From contig NZ_JAGGLT010000005.1 of NCBI RefSeq assembly GCF_017874545.1, positions 1-64,000 on the forward strand: a DNA stretch of 64,000 nt. Direction: 5' to 3'. How positions within the stretch are numbered: the first letter of the stretch is position 1; each line of letters begins with the position of its first letter. Shown here piece by piece: positions 41,924-50,479 of the stretch. The translations under genes and the position numbers were made by a program. A model generated the notes under the pieces. The model saw only the letters and a program-made list of their open reading frames with translations. It made no database searches and was not told where the DNA came from. Source of the DNA: Thermoanaerobacterium butyriciformans (GTDB lineage: Bacteria > Bacillota > Thermoanaerobacteria > Thermoanaerobacterales > Thermoanaerobacteraceae).

Positions 41924-43396
41924 ATGATATACAAAAACAGAAAATTATTGAAGTTGTTAAACATTATAAATACGAATAATCTGCTTAATGAGGATGAAAA
42001 CTACTTTAATTTCAAAGGAATAATGAAAGATATACTCATATCAATATCAAATATTAAAAAGAAGCTTGTAAAATATATCTTTGAGACGCAAGTTGCTTCA
42101 AGCCGCATATTTTCGGTTTCAGAAGAATTGTCTATTACCATGGAAGAAAATAATGCTTTCGCACAACAGTTATATGCTGAATCGCAAGAGATATTTTCAA
42201 ATAATTCAATTTGTTATGAAAATATAAAAAATACAATTGCAGAAATAAAGAAATTGGTTGAAATGCTTGAAAATATTAAAAGTACTACTGGAGAAATGTA
42301 CAATACTGGCATTCAGTCTAGAAAGCTTGTAGATGAAAGTTTCAATGAGATTAGATTGGTTTTAGATAAAATAAATAATATTTCTATAACTACAGAAGAA
42401 ACATTAAATCGAGTTAATGAACTTACAAAAATATCAGTACAAATTTCCCAAATATTGAAATCAATTGAAAAGATAGCAAAGGAAACTCATTTGCTTTCAT
42501 TAAACGCATCTATAGAGTCTGCAAAAGCCGACAAATACGGCAATGGCTTTGGAGTTATAGCAGATGGTATTAGAAAATTAACTTTAGATACTAATAAAGC
42601 TGTATCAGATATTGCTACACTAATTGAAAAAATAAATAATGAGATAGAAAGTGTTAAAACATCAGCAAATGATAATTATAGCAATGTTCAGGATAGCGTA
42701 AATAGTACAATGAACATAGAAAGAAGCTTGAACATGATAGAAGAATATAACAATATGATTATGAATATGATTAGTAAAATTGTAAATGTTTCTGAAGATG
42801 AATATAAATATGTTCACAATATCGATAAAAGAATTCAAGATGTGGAAGATTTATTAAAGGAAGTATCAGCTAATTTTGACGGCATGAATAATTCCATATA
42901 TCACCAAAAAGAAAATGCAGAAAAAATATTAAATCTAAGTGATAAATTAAAAGAAGCATCAAATGATTTGAAATTATTGTCTGAAAGCGATGAGATAAAA
43001 AACATAATTCAGACAAATTCAGAAAATATAAAAAATGCAGCAGCTTCTGTGATAAAATCTATAAAGGAAGAAATAATTTCAGATAAATTCCTTTCAATGA
43101 ATAAGGATTTTCATAAAAAAGTACTCGACAATTTTTTAAATAATCACAAAGAAATTGAAGCTCTATGGACAAATGATATTAAAGGAAGGTTTATTTACTC
43201 AAATCCACCTGCTGGTATCGCAAATGCAAATGTAAGGGATTGGTTTAAGGAGTGTATCACAGGCAAAGAATATATATCTGAAATTTATATATCTGCAATA
43301 ACAAAAGTTCCATGTTTAACTGTATCTATTCCATTAATCGATAAAAATGGATCGTGTATTGGTGTAATTGGCGCTGATTTGAGTATAAATGTATAA
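41924..43396 (+). CDS. Soluble methyl-accepting chemotaxis-type protein with C-terminal Cache-like domain
   Basis: A 490-residue protein without membrane helices. Residues 60-390 are a long coiled coil with a divergent MCP tip (IEKIAKETHLLSLNASIESAK near 180-200, then GFGVIADGIRKLT), the region that contacts CheA and CheW. Residues 395-490 look like the end of a Cache/PDC-type sensor (IEALWTNDIKGRFIYSNPP, TVSIPLIDKNGSCIGVIGADL). Ordinary chemoreceptors have the sensor first and in the membrane. GAGGTGTAATAT precedes the ATG. It is presumably a cytosolic receptor; signal unknown. Confidence 0.8.
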   Translation: MIYKNRKLLKLLNIINTNNLLNEDENYFNFKGIMKDILISISNIKKKLVKYIFETQVASSRIFSVSEELSITMEENNAFAQQLYAESQEIFSNNSICYENIKNTIAEIKKLVEMLENIKSTTGEMYNTGIQSRKLVDESFNEIRLVLDKINNISITTEETLNRVNELTKISVQISQILKSIEKIAKETHLLSLNASIESAKADKYGNGFGVIADGIRKLTLDTNKAVSDIATLIEKINNEIESVKTSANDNYSNVQDSVNSTMNIERSLNMIEEYNNMIMNMISKIVNVSEDEYKYVHNIDKRIQDVEDLLKEVSANFDGMNNSIYHQKENAEKILNLSDKLKEASNDLKLLSESDEIKNIIQTNSENIKNAAASVIKSIKEEIISDKFLSMNKDFHKKVLDNFLNNHKEIEALWTNDIKGRFIYSNPPAGIANANVRDWFKECITGKEYISEIYISAITKVPCLTVSIPLIDKNGSCIGVIGADLSINV

Positions 43397-43421
43397 AACT
43401 ATATTCATAAAAACAATACTT

Positions 43422-44200
43422 TCATGTCATTGCCTTTTTATATTTTTCACCAATTATCCATAAAAAACCAAAAGATATAAATAAATGTATAGACGCTGCT
43501 AAAAATAACTTGTTAAATCCTATAAAATCCATAATAGCAATGGTTCTTTATTTTGATTTTTTACCACAGCTATAAAGTGTTTTAATTTTAAAATACTTTG
43601 TCTTTCTTTCTCTCTATTAACAACTATTTTAGATTCTTTAATTGTTAAAAACAAAATTATAGGTATAATTAATGACAAAATTCCTGACAAAAAGAAAGGA
43701 TATGCTTTGTTTGTTTTATAAAGCTGAGATCCAACAAAAACTATAATTAATGAGCCTAAGCCCCCCATAAAGTTTATAACTCCATTAGCTTTGCTTCTGT
43801 GTTCCTCTTCTACAATATCTGGCATTAAAGCTACCATAGGAGTCCTATACGTAGCCACAACAATATTAAACAGGAAATCTATAACAAGAAGCGATAAAAG
43901 TTTTGTCCGAAGTGGAATCAAAGCATATAAAACACCAGCAAGAGGCATGTTTATAAGTATATATGGCATTCGTCTGCCTATTCTTGTTTCCGTATTATCG
44001 CTTAAAGCCCCAAACAATGGAAGTATAAAAAGGTTAGCAATGTTATCCCAACTCATTACAAACCTAATTAAAGTATTGCTTTTTGTAAAATTACCAAGAA
44101 AAATGGGCATATAGGCATTATACGGTGCCCAAATCATGGAAATTACCATAAAACCAAGGCCTAAATCAAATATTTTGAAATAATTCAATCTCGAGGACAT
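43422..44200 (-). pseudogene. MFS transporter, internally deleted
   Basis: The start is normal (AAGGAGAATAATAAT before ATG 44200) and the N-terminal half has about six membrane helices with the loop-2 motif (GALSDNTETRIGRRMPYIL near 63), as in GPH/SLC45-like sugar transporters. After EPLLLWIL the frame stops at 43520. A second frame directly after reads DFIGFNKLFLAASIHLFISF, one final membrane helix, and a basic tail to 43422, like the end of an MFS protein. Helices 7-11 are therefore missing and the two ends are out of frame: an internal deletion. A full protein would be about 430 residues. Confidence 0.72.
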
Positions 44201-44340
44201 ATTATTATTCTCCTTGTATAATAATATTTAGGTTTATAAAGGCAACCTCTAATCTTTTTTAACTGATAAATTATACTGAAAAGTGTATAATTAAGTTATT
44301 ATATAGAGTATTATCTTTCTCTCCTTGAGATTAAAAACTC

Positions 44341-44430
44341 GTACTTGAAAGACTGACACCTCTGTCCGACAAGCTAAGTTGGATGTTGACTAACTCGACT
44401 AGTACTTCGAATGTATGACAAGGTAGTAAC
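44341..44430. other. Unassigned GC-richer intergenic segment
   Basis: The 270-base gap between the two broken genes contains about 90 bases of markedly higher GC than the AT-rich flanks, with short inverted repeats (TCCGAC ... GTTGGA near 44364-44382; ACTAA/CTCG-ACTAGT). I see no open frame. It could be a remnant of a mobile element or of a structured RNA, but I cannot assign it. Confidence 0.3.
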
Positions 44431-44474
44431 GTTTATAAGTTTATAGAAACTATCATTTTCACTTAAAAAATGCA

Positions 44475-45209
44475 TTATAGTTTGTTTTTATTTAAAAGAT
44501 TTATCAAAGTTTGTGGATCGTCAGTGATAATTCCGTCAACACCCGCCTATACCATCATTTCCATGTCCTTTTTCCCATTAACGATCCAAGGAAATAATTT
44601 TATATTATTCTTTTTACATCCCTCTACTAATTCAGGTATTATATTAAAATAAAAAGGATGCAAAGAATAAGCTTTTATTCGTAGTGCCATGTGCCATGGT
44701 TCCACAAACCCACATTGATAAAGAAGCCCAATTTTAAACTCCGGTGCTTTTCTCTTTACATCTCTTAAGCTATAATGATTAAAAGAAGAAATAATTACTC
44801 TATTCTCAAAGTCATAACCATCTATCATTTTAATAAGCTTTTCTTCAATCCCTGGATAAAGTACAATTCCACTTTTTATCTCTATATTTACAATTAAATT
44901 TTTATATTTAATAAGTTCAAAAACCTCAAAAAGTGTTGGTATTCTCTCCCCTGCAAACTTCTTGTCAAATTTTATGCCAGCATCCAACATCTTAAGCTCT
45001 TTTAAAGTAAAATCTTTAACATAGCCAATTCCATCTGTGGTCCTGTCTACCCTTTCATCGTGAATTACTACTAGTTGTCCATCCTTAGTAAGTTGCACGT
45101 CCAATTCAATACCGTCAACTCCCATTTCTAAAGCTTTTTTAAAAGATATTAATGTGTTTTCTGGAGCATTTCTTGAATCTCCTCTATGAGCGATTACTAA
45201 AGGTTTCAT
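44475..45209 (-). pseudogene. Glycerophosphodiester phosphodiesterase with in-frame stop
   Basis: GDPD motifs are intact in the first 220 codons: AHRGDSRNAPENTL (about 7), the metal-site pair ELDVQLTKDGQLVVIHD (about 39), EIKSG (about 110). The frame meets TAG at 44547-44549, right after MEMMV, but continues in frame with AGVDGIITDDPQTLIN to a TAA at 44475, which is the normal C-terminal motif of the family (AGVDGIITDDP). AAG to TAG would explain it. A full protein would be about 244 residues. The truncated 220-residue form lacks the last beta-alpha unit. The neighbour upstream in the direction of transcription is clear DNA; the MFS gene follows. GGAGGCATATTT precedes the ATG. Confidence 0.85.
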
Positions 45210-45419
45210 AAATATGCCTCCTTGGTTTATCTTTCTTAATATTACTACATCAATGTTAAAACTATATTAATTAGTGGTTATTTATATGTTAATATTTTTG
45301 TTTTGTATTGTTTTATGTCATTAACTAAAAACCGTTAATTAAGCTAATTTGTAATAGCCTTCAAAAATGATATAAAAAATAAAGAAGCAAATTTTACCGC
45401 TTAGTTACCACTCAGACGC

Positions 45420-45451
45420 AAAAAAACTCAGGCAATAAATCTTTACCTGAG
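45420..45451 (-). terminator. Terminator of the tRNA cluster
   Basis: CTCAGG / CCTGAG around a 13-base loop, followed on the minus strand by a seven-T run (45420-45426), about 90 bases past the last tRNA. The rest of the 330-base gap between the GDPD start and the tRNA genes holds only AT-rich DNA. Confidence 0.8.
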
Positions 45452-45542
45452 CTTTTATATTATAATTAAATAATTCTATTTAGTTTTATTTATTATGTTA
45501 GCAAACACGTTAACAGTTTATATTCAAAAGTCTTAAAATCAG

Positions 45543-45616
<74 letters not shown>

Positions 45617-45623
45617 TGTTGTA

Positions 45624-45699
45624 TGGAGCGGACAACGAGACTCGAACTCGCGACCCTCACCTTGGCAAGGTGATGCTCTACCAACTGAGCTATGTCCGC
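45624..45699 (-). tRNA. tRNA-Gly (anticodon GCC)
   Basis: Acceptor GCGGACA / TGTCCGC, anticodon stem TCACC / GGTGA with loop TTGCCAA (anticodon GCC), encoded TCCA end. Seventh in the cluster. Confidence 0.96.
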
Positions 45700-45708
45700 A
45701 TGTTATAA

Positions 45709-45795
45709 TGGTGCGGGAGAAGGGACTTGAACCCATATGCCATGACTGGCACTAGAACCTGAATCTAGCGCGTCTGCCAATTCCGCCACTCCCGC
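45709..45795 (-). tRNA. tRNA-Leu (anticodon CAG)
   Basis: Acceptor GCGGGAG / CTCCCGC, anticodon stem CTAGA / TCTAG with loop TTCAGGT (anticodon CAG), long variable arm, encoded ACCA. A second leucine tRNA (TAG) lies at 41.7 kb. Confidence 0.96.
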
Positions 45796-45844
45796 ATTAA
45801 CGCCAGATTGTTCTCTTTTCAAAAATTACTATTATTTTGCTTAA

Positions 45845-45918
45845 TGACCCATCCGCGATTCGAACGCGGGACACCCTGCTTAAAAGGCAGGTGCTCTGCC
45901 GACTGAGCTAATGGGTCA
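45845..45918 (-). tRNA. tRNA-Lys (anticodon TTT)
   Basis: Acceptor TGACCCA / TGGGTCA, anticodon stem CCTGC / GCAGG with loop CTTTTAA (anticodon TTT). No encoded CCA. Both lysine isoacceptors are thus in this cluster. Confidence 0.96.
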
Positions 45919-45921
45919 TGG

Positions 45922-45997
45922 TGGCTGGGATGGCAGGATTCGAACCTACGAAGTGCCAGAGTCAAAGTCTGGTGCCTTACCACTTGGCTACATCCCA
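45922..45997 (-). tRNA. tRNA-Gln (anticodon TTG)
   Basis: Acceptor TGGGATG / CATCCCA, anticodon stem CCAGA / TCTGG with loop CTTTGAC (anticodon TTG), encoded GCCA. In organisms with GatCAB this tRNA is normally charged with Glu and amidated; gatCAB is encoded at 60-63 kb. Confidence 0.95.
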
Positions 45998-46001
45998 TCA
46001 A

Positions 46002-46079
46002 TGGGGTGGGTAGTGGGATTCGAACCCACGACCTCCAGAGCCACAATCTGGCGCTCTAGCCAACTGAACTATACCCACC
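46002..46079 (-). tRNA. tRNA-His (anticodon GTG)
   Basis: Acceptor GTGGGTA / TACCCAC with an extra 5' G (G-1) facing the C discriminator, anticodon stem CCAGA / TCTGG with loop TTGTGGC (anticodon GTG), encoded CCA. The G-1 is the identity element of histidine tRNA. Confidence 0.95.
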
Positions 46080-46111
46080 ATATCATCAATTTCAGCATGT
46101 TTCGCAAAAAA

Positions 46112-46188
46112 TGGTGCGCCTGAAGAGATTCGAACTCCCGACACACGGATTAGAAGTCCGTTGCTCTATCCAACTGAGCTACAGGCGC
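46112..46188 (-). tRNA. tRNA-Arg (anticodon TCT)
   Basis: Acceptor GCGCCTG / CAGGCGC, anticodon loop CTTCTAA (anticodon TCT), which reads AGA/AGG, the common arginine codons in low-GC genomes; encoded ACCA. Confidence 0.95.
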
Positions 46189-46192
46189 ATAT

Positions 46193-46266
46193 TGGAGCGG
46201 GTGATGGGAATCGAACCCACGTAACCAGCTTGGAAGGCTGGGGCTCTACCATTGAGCTACACCCGC
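46193..46266 (-). tRNA. tRNA-Gly (anticodon TCC)
   Basis: Acceptor GCGGGTG / CACCCGC, anticodon stem CCAGC / GCTGG with loop CTTCCAA (anticodon TCC), encoded TCCA. First gene of the cluster behind the promoter at 46314-46342. Confidence 0.95.
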
Positions 46267-46313
46267 ATATACAGTTGTCATTGCTTTGTGCCTCATCGCT
46301 CTGACAGTTTTAA

Positions 46314-46342
46314 ATTATATCAGGAATATTTATCTTTGTCAA
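46314..46342 (-). promoter_or_regulatory. Promoter of the tRNA cluster
   Basis: On the minus strand TTGACA (46337-46342) and TATAAT (46314-46319) are exactly consensus with a 17-base spacer, about 48 bases before the first tRNA. It overlaps the space directly behind the phosphoesterase gene. Confidence 0.92.
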
Positions 46343-46352
46343 CACCTAAAAA

Positions 46353-46874
46353 TTAATTTTTTGTACCACTTCTCTTGTTCCCAATACACTGCTCCATATC
46401 GTCTATATTTAGAAGCTGTGGCACAATGATGCCATTTTCAATGTTTACTATAGACACAGTCCTAGATGAACCTTCTCGAGGCATTGATGGGCTACCAGGG
46501 TTTAATACAATCATATCGCCATCATTGTATACTAATGGCACGTGGGTATGGCCATAGAAGACTGCATCAACACCATATTCCCTTGCTTTTTCTATTATAA
46601 TGCTCTTTTCAAACTTTACATAATACTTGTGGCCGTGTGTCAATAATATTCTTCTACCGTCAATATCGATTATCTTCTCGTATTTTTCTTTATCACCAAA
46701 ATCACAATTGCCATAGACGTATAGGGTAGGAATTCCAAACTCTCTATTTAACTCTATAGCATCTCTGTAATAGTCACCTAAATGTATTATATAATCAATG
46801 TTTTTAAGATTTTTAAGAATATTTCTAACAGATTGTATCATACCGTGCGTATCACTTGTAACAAATAACCTCAT
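46353..46874 (-). CDS. YfcE/MJ0936-type metallophosphoesterase
   Basis: A 173-residue calcineurin-like phosphoesterase. Motifs in order: VTSDTHGM (about 6), HLGDYYRD (about 31), YGNCDFGD (about 55), THGHKYY (about 81), YGHTHVPL (about 107) and NPGSPS (about 127). It is the third gene of an rph-rdgB unit in Clostridia and Bacilli (YsnB position), overlapping rdgB by 4 bases. Biochemical substrate is unknown. A second family member is encoded at 33.4 kb. A short Gly/Lys-rich tail ends the protein. Assignment by motif and gene order is firm at family level. Confidence 0.9.
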   Translation of the reverse strand: MRLFVTSDTHGMIQSVRNILKNLKNIDYIIHLGDYYRDAIELNREFGIPTLYVYGNCDFGDKEKYEKIIDIDGRRILLTHGHKYYVKFEKSIIIEKAREYGVDAVFYGHTHVPLVYNDGDMIVLNPGSPSMPREGSSRTVSIVNIENGIIVPQLLNIDDMEQCIGNKRSGTKN

Positions 46875-47467
46875 TTAAAATCCTCCAAATTATTTTTTAA
46901 ATAATCTTTTAATTTTTTTAAAGCATCTGCCCTGTGACTTACCTTGTTTTTTTCTTCAAGTGTAAGTTCAGCTAAAGTTTTGCCTACTTTATCTACAAAG
47001 AAAACTGGATCATATCCAAAGCCAAATTGACCTCTTGGACTATCAAGAATTGTACCTTCTACTTTTCCTTCTATTATAGCTTCTCTACCTTTGTAAATCA
47101 ATGCTACAACTGTCCTAAAAGTAGCTTTTCTTTTTTCAATTGGTACCCCTTCTAAAAGTCTTAAAAGTTTCCTATTGTTATCTTCATATGTTGCATTTAA
47201 ACCTGCAAATCTCGCGGAATATACACCTGGTTTTCCATCTAAGTAATCTACAAACAAGCCTGTATCATCGGCAATTACTATATTATCAGTCAAATTTGCC
47301 AAAGATCTAGCCTTTAAAAGTGCATTTTCCTCAATTGTATCTCCTGTTTCTTCTATTTCATCATATGACCCAATATCATCCGCTGACAATACTTCAAAGT
47401 CGTCTTTGAAAAATTCTCTTATTTCATCTACCTTATGCTTGTTGTGAGTTGCTACAACTATTTTCAT
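46871..47467 (-). CDS. rdgB: XTP/dITP diphosphatase (RdgB/HAM1)
   Basis: A 198-residue pyrophosphatase that removes ITP, dITP and XTP from the nucleotide pool. The N-terminal [16 protein letters not shown] (about 4-19) is the family nucleotide-binding start; [12 protein letters not shown] (about 41), [20 protein letters not shown] (about 67-86) and [10 protein letters not shown] (about 150), plus [10 protein letters not shown] (about 179) complete the signature. ATG 47467 is preceded by GGAGTTGAAGA inside the end of rph; the frames overlap by 35 bases, so translation is coupled. Very firm. Confidence 0.95.
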   Translation of the reverse strand: MKIVVATHNKHKVDEIREFFKDDFEVLSADDIGSYDEIEETGDTIEENALLKARSLANLTDNIVIADDTGLFVDYLDGKPGVYSARFAGLNATYEDNNRKLLRLLEGVPIEKRKATFRTVVALIYKGREAIIEGKVEGTILDSPRGQFGFGYDPVFFVDKVGKTLAELTLEEKNKVSHRADALKKLKDYLKNNLEDFK

Positions 47468-48212
47468 CTTCTTCAACTCCAATTTTTAATGATATATCTC
47501 CCAGTGCTTCTTTCTGTATTTCAATAATTTTATTAAGGCCATCTTCAGCAAGTCTTAAAAGCTCTGTAAAATCATCTTTTGAAAAAGGCCCACCTTCTCC
47601 CGTCCCTTGTATCTCTATAAACTCACCTTTGTCAGTCATTACTATATTCATATCCACATGTGCATTACAGTCTTCTAAATAGCATAAATCAAGTAACTTG
47701 TTATCCTCAACTATGCCTACACTAACTGCAGCCACAAAACTTTTAATTGGCATCTTACTTATAACACCTTTTTGCAATAGTTTATTCATTGCATCAACGA
47801 GAGCAACAAATGAACCTGTAATTGAAGCTGTCCTTGTTCCTCCATCTGCCTGTATTACATCACAATCAATCCAAATGGTCTTTTCACCCAACGCATCTAA
47901 GTCCACAACAGCTCTTAAAGCTCTCCCTATAAGCCTTTGAATTTCCATCGTCCGGCCGGATTGTTTGCCTCTTGTAGACTCTCTTTGTGTTCTAGTCTCT
48001 GTAGCTCTCGGAATCATAGAATATTCGCTGGTAATCCACCCCTTTCCAGTACCTTTCTGGAAAGGCGGTACCTTATCTTCAATCGATGCTGTACATATAA
48101 CCTTTGTATTCCCTACTTCTATCAAAACAGATCCTTCGGCGTATCTGTTAAAATTTCTAGTAATCTTTATCGGTCTTAAGGATTTTGGATCCCTGCCATC
48201 TACTCTTTTCAT
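47433..48212 (-). CDS. rph: Ribonuclease PH
   Basis: A 259-residue phosphorolytic 3'-5' exoribonuclease that trims tRNA precursors. It begins [14 protein letters not shown] (about 2-15), and has [35 protein letters not shown] (about 77-97) and [17 protein letters not shown] (about 116-132) of the family, with the phosphate-binding arginines visible. Its end carries a short extension beyond the usual length of about 240. Coding order rph-rdgB-phosphoesterase is conserved in Firmicutes. The tRNA cluster directly downstream is a fitting neighbour. Confidence 0.96.
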   Translation of the reverse strand: MKRVDGRDPKSLRPIKITRNFNRYAEGSVLIEVGNTKVICTASIEDKVPPFQKGTGKGWITSEYSMIPRATETRTQRESTRGKQSGRTMEIQRLIGRALRAVVDLDALGEKTIWIDCDVIQADGGTRTASITGSFVALVDAMNKLLQKGVISKMPIKSFVAAVSVGIVEDNKLLDLCYLEDCNAHVDMNIVMTDKGEFIEIQGTGEGGPFSKDDFTELLRLAEDGLNKIIEIQKEALGDISLKIGVEEDENSCSNSQQA

Positions 48213-48331
48213 TTCTTCAGCCCCTTTATATTTTATACTATAATTTTTGCCCTGTTTAAATTTTGTTATCCATTGCGTAAGCCATAATATTATTTTAAAA
48301 CCTTTTAAGGCAATTTACAAGAAAGCTCATT

Positions 48332-48360
48332 AAAAAAACAGGCATATTTTTGCCTGTTTT
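48332..48360 (-). terminator. Terminator of the amidase gene
   Basis: AAAACAGGCA / TGCCTGTTTT around TATTTT with a seven-T run on the minus strand, just past the amidase stop at 48359. Confidence 0.88.
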
Positions 48361-50116
48361 AATTGCTTTTATATACTGAATCAGAAACTGTCGTGCTTAT
48401 AATGCCGTTTGACAGCTTGTCAAAATAATCCACGATACCATTATATATACCTTGAGCGACTTTCCATTGAAAATTATCATCTGTTAAAAGTTGAGCATCT
48501 GTGGGACTAGTCACAAACCCCGTTTCTATCAAAACTGCAGGCATCTTAGTCTGATTAAGCACTACAAGCTTTGGCCTTTCAGATAGCCCTCTGTCGCTTG
48601 TGCTTATTTGCTTCATCAAATTATCATGTATTATTTGAGCAAATGTTTTTTCATCTCTGGTATCTCCATTGTACCCATTTGGATAGTACAAAACCGTCGT
48701 ACCATTTGCAGATGGTGAACCAAAAGAATCTGAATGAATACTGACGAAAACATCAGCACCTTCATTATTAGCCTGATATGGTCTATCATATAGTCCAACA
48801 TCAGTATCAGTTGTCCTTGAAATCATAGTTCGGTATCCACCATTATCGAGAAGCGTTTTTAATTTCAGAGCTATGGCAAGATTAATGTCAGCCTCATGGA
48901 TCCCATCAATACCTATAGCGCCTGGATCAGATCCACCATGCCCAGGATCAATATACACCAGTTGTTTTTTATTAGGATCCGGCTTTGTAACAGTCAGCAT
49001 TATACCCTGCCCTGTATATTTAACACTGAAATCTGCTTTTATGTTTGTATATGCTACAACTCTAACTGTATTTGAATCAAATTGGGAATACTTTATTTCT
49101 GTCACAACATTACCATCAAAAGGAATATTTCCAGCTAGCTTCCCATCGGGCATACTTAAAGTTGATCCCGAAATATCAATAATAATTTTATTATCGCCAT
49201 ATCTTGATGGATTGAAATGATCTGCATCTGTATTAATTATTATTTGATCATTATTATTAACCTTCGCCGCTGTTATATTTGACACTTTATTTTGTCCAAT
49301 TTTAAATGATATATTAAATTCTTTTTTATCCTGAGATTGTGTAATTGTATACGGCATAGAATAATCCATATTAACAACAAGCCTCGTTATGGCAGGCTGC
49401 AATTTATTCTGTCCAATATAAGCTAGATTAAGTCCGTTTTTGTCAATCGTTATCTGCTTGCTTGTAACAGTATTTATAGCATTATTAAAATCAAAGTAAA
49501 TTCTTATACTACTATCATCATTGATAGAACCTTTTGTATACGTTAAAGGACCATCACCTTTTACTGAAATTGTATATGTACCATTTGTATATGTGGATGT
49601 AAAACTAGTAATATTTACATTATTTGCTGCAGGGGGATCAGCTTTTTTTGCGGCTTGGATAAGATACTTGTCTCCAATCCATTTTACATCATAGCCTAAG
49701 TTTTCAAATAAAAATCTCATAGGCACATAAGTAGTATCCCTATTTATGAGTCTTGCCGGTGCTGACAGTGAAACTTTATTACTATTGATTGTTGCATAAT
49801 CCTTACCTATAAACAATTTAATAACCTTGTCTTTAGTAGTAACAGTCACCGTCTGTGTTGGACCATCCCAATCTACTTTTTCCCCTAACCCTTCACTTAT
49901 GGATCTAAGAGGAACAATTGTATTATTATCTATGATTAGTGGAGGATTCTTTCCCGTATCAAATTTATTGCCATTAACAGTTATTGACACATCTGGTACA
50001 TTGTAATTGACAGTTTTGTTATCAACAACAATGTTAGCTTTATAGGCATAGGCAGATATGCAAAGTGTAGACAACAATATCAAAAGTGCAAAAAATACTA
50101 TGACTTTCTTCAACAT
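48359..50116 (-). CDS. N-acetylmuramoyl-L-alanine amidase with copper-amine-oxidase-like and AMIN domains
   Basis: About 585 residues. A signal peptide (residues 1-26, VIVFFALLILLSTLCISAYAY) is followed by a copper-amine-oxidase N-like domain (about 40-150; PLRSISEGLGEKVDWD, MRFLFENLGYDVKW), then one or two AMIN domains (about 170-375) that bind cell wall, and an Amidase_3 zinc domain (about 380-570: YIDPGHGGSDPGA, zinc His; EADINLAI; SIHSDSFG; ILIETGFVTSP-like end). It cuts the amide bond between N-acetylmuramic acid and L-Ala in peptidoglycan and is exported. The start at 50116 follows GGGGGG, with the spacing slightly short. Likely a cell-separation or sporulation amidase. Confidence 0.9.
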   Translation of the reverse strand: MLKKVIVFFALLILLSTLCISAYAYKANIVVDNKTVNYNVPDVSITVNGNKFDTGKNPPLIIDNNTIVPLRSISEGLGEKVDWDGPTQTVTVTTKDKVIKLFIGKDYATINSNKVSLSAPARLINRDTTYVPMRFLFENLGYDVKWIGDKYLIQAAKKADPPAANNVNITSFTSTYTNGTYTISVKGDGPLTYTKGSINDDSSIRIYFDFNNAINTVTSKQITIDKNGLNLAYIGQNKLQPAITRLVVNMDYSMPYTITQSQDKKEFNISFKIGQNKVSNITAAKVNNNDQIIINTDADHFNPSRYGDNKIIIDISGSTLSMPDGKLAGNIPFDGNVVTEIKYSQFDSNTVRVVAYTNIKADFSVKYTGQGIMLTVTKPDPNKKQLVYIDPGHGGSDPGAIGIDGIHEADINLAIALKLKTLLDNGGYRTMISRTTDTDVGLYDRPYQANNEGADVFVSIHSDSFGSPSANGTTVLYYPNGYNGDTRDEKTFAQIIHDNLMKQISTSDRGLSERPKLVVLNQTKMPAVLIETGFVTSPTDAQLLTDDNFQWKVAQGIYNGIVDYFDKLSNGIISTTVSDSVYKSN

Positions 50117-50312
50117 TTTCCCCCCTTTGCATATAAAAATCGGTAAAATTTTCATTATGTTTATATATTATTATACATATATTACAGACAAGTTACAAAC
50201 ATATTAAAATTTTATTAAGTCATTTATCTAGCAAAATTTGTTATTTATAAATTCAATAATTGCAACAAATAATACTAATACGCACTTAAAAAATGAATAA
50301 TGAGGTGATAAT

Positions 50313-50477
50313 ATGCAAAATACTTATTGTAAATTAGACTGCATCTATCGCTCAAAAGGAAAATGTTCTCTTTATAAAGTATCGGATAACACCCTGCATT
50401 ACATTAACAGTGTTCAATGTACAACATTCAAAGACAGCCTAAATCTTTTTGATTGTCCAAATTATAGAAAAAAATAA
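50313..50477 (+). CDS. DUF1540-like small Cys-rich protein
   Basis: A short frame of 54 residues after a GAGGTGATAAT ribosome site. It has five Cys: CKLDC, then GKCSLYKV, VQCTTFKD and a terminal FDCPNY. The spacing (C-x3-C, Cys about 8 later, Cys-x2-Phe) resembles DUF1540 zinc-binding motifs, though the Cys pattern is not identical. It lies between the amidase promoter region and a divergent gene end at 50480, leaving a 2-base gap. No function is known. It could be regulated with neighbours by sporulation factors, but no promoter was found. Confidence 0.65.
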   Translation: MQNTYCKLDCIYRSKGKCSLYKVSDNTLHYINSVQCTTFKDSLNLFDCPNYRKK

Positions 50478-50479
50478 AG

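Noticed and set aside
44341-44430. Group II intron fragment
   Set aside because: I considered this for the GC-rich gap segment, but I could not find the conserved domain V hairpin or an intron-encoded reverse transcriptase, so it is left unassigned.
44547-44549. TAG as a pyrrolysine codon in the GDPD gene
   Set aside because: No pyl genes or tRNA-Pyl are visible, and a simple AAG to TAG change explains the stop.
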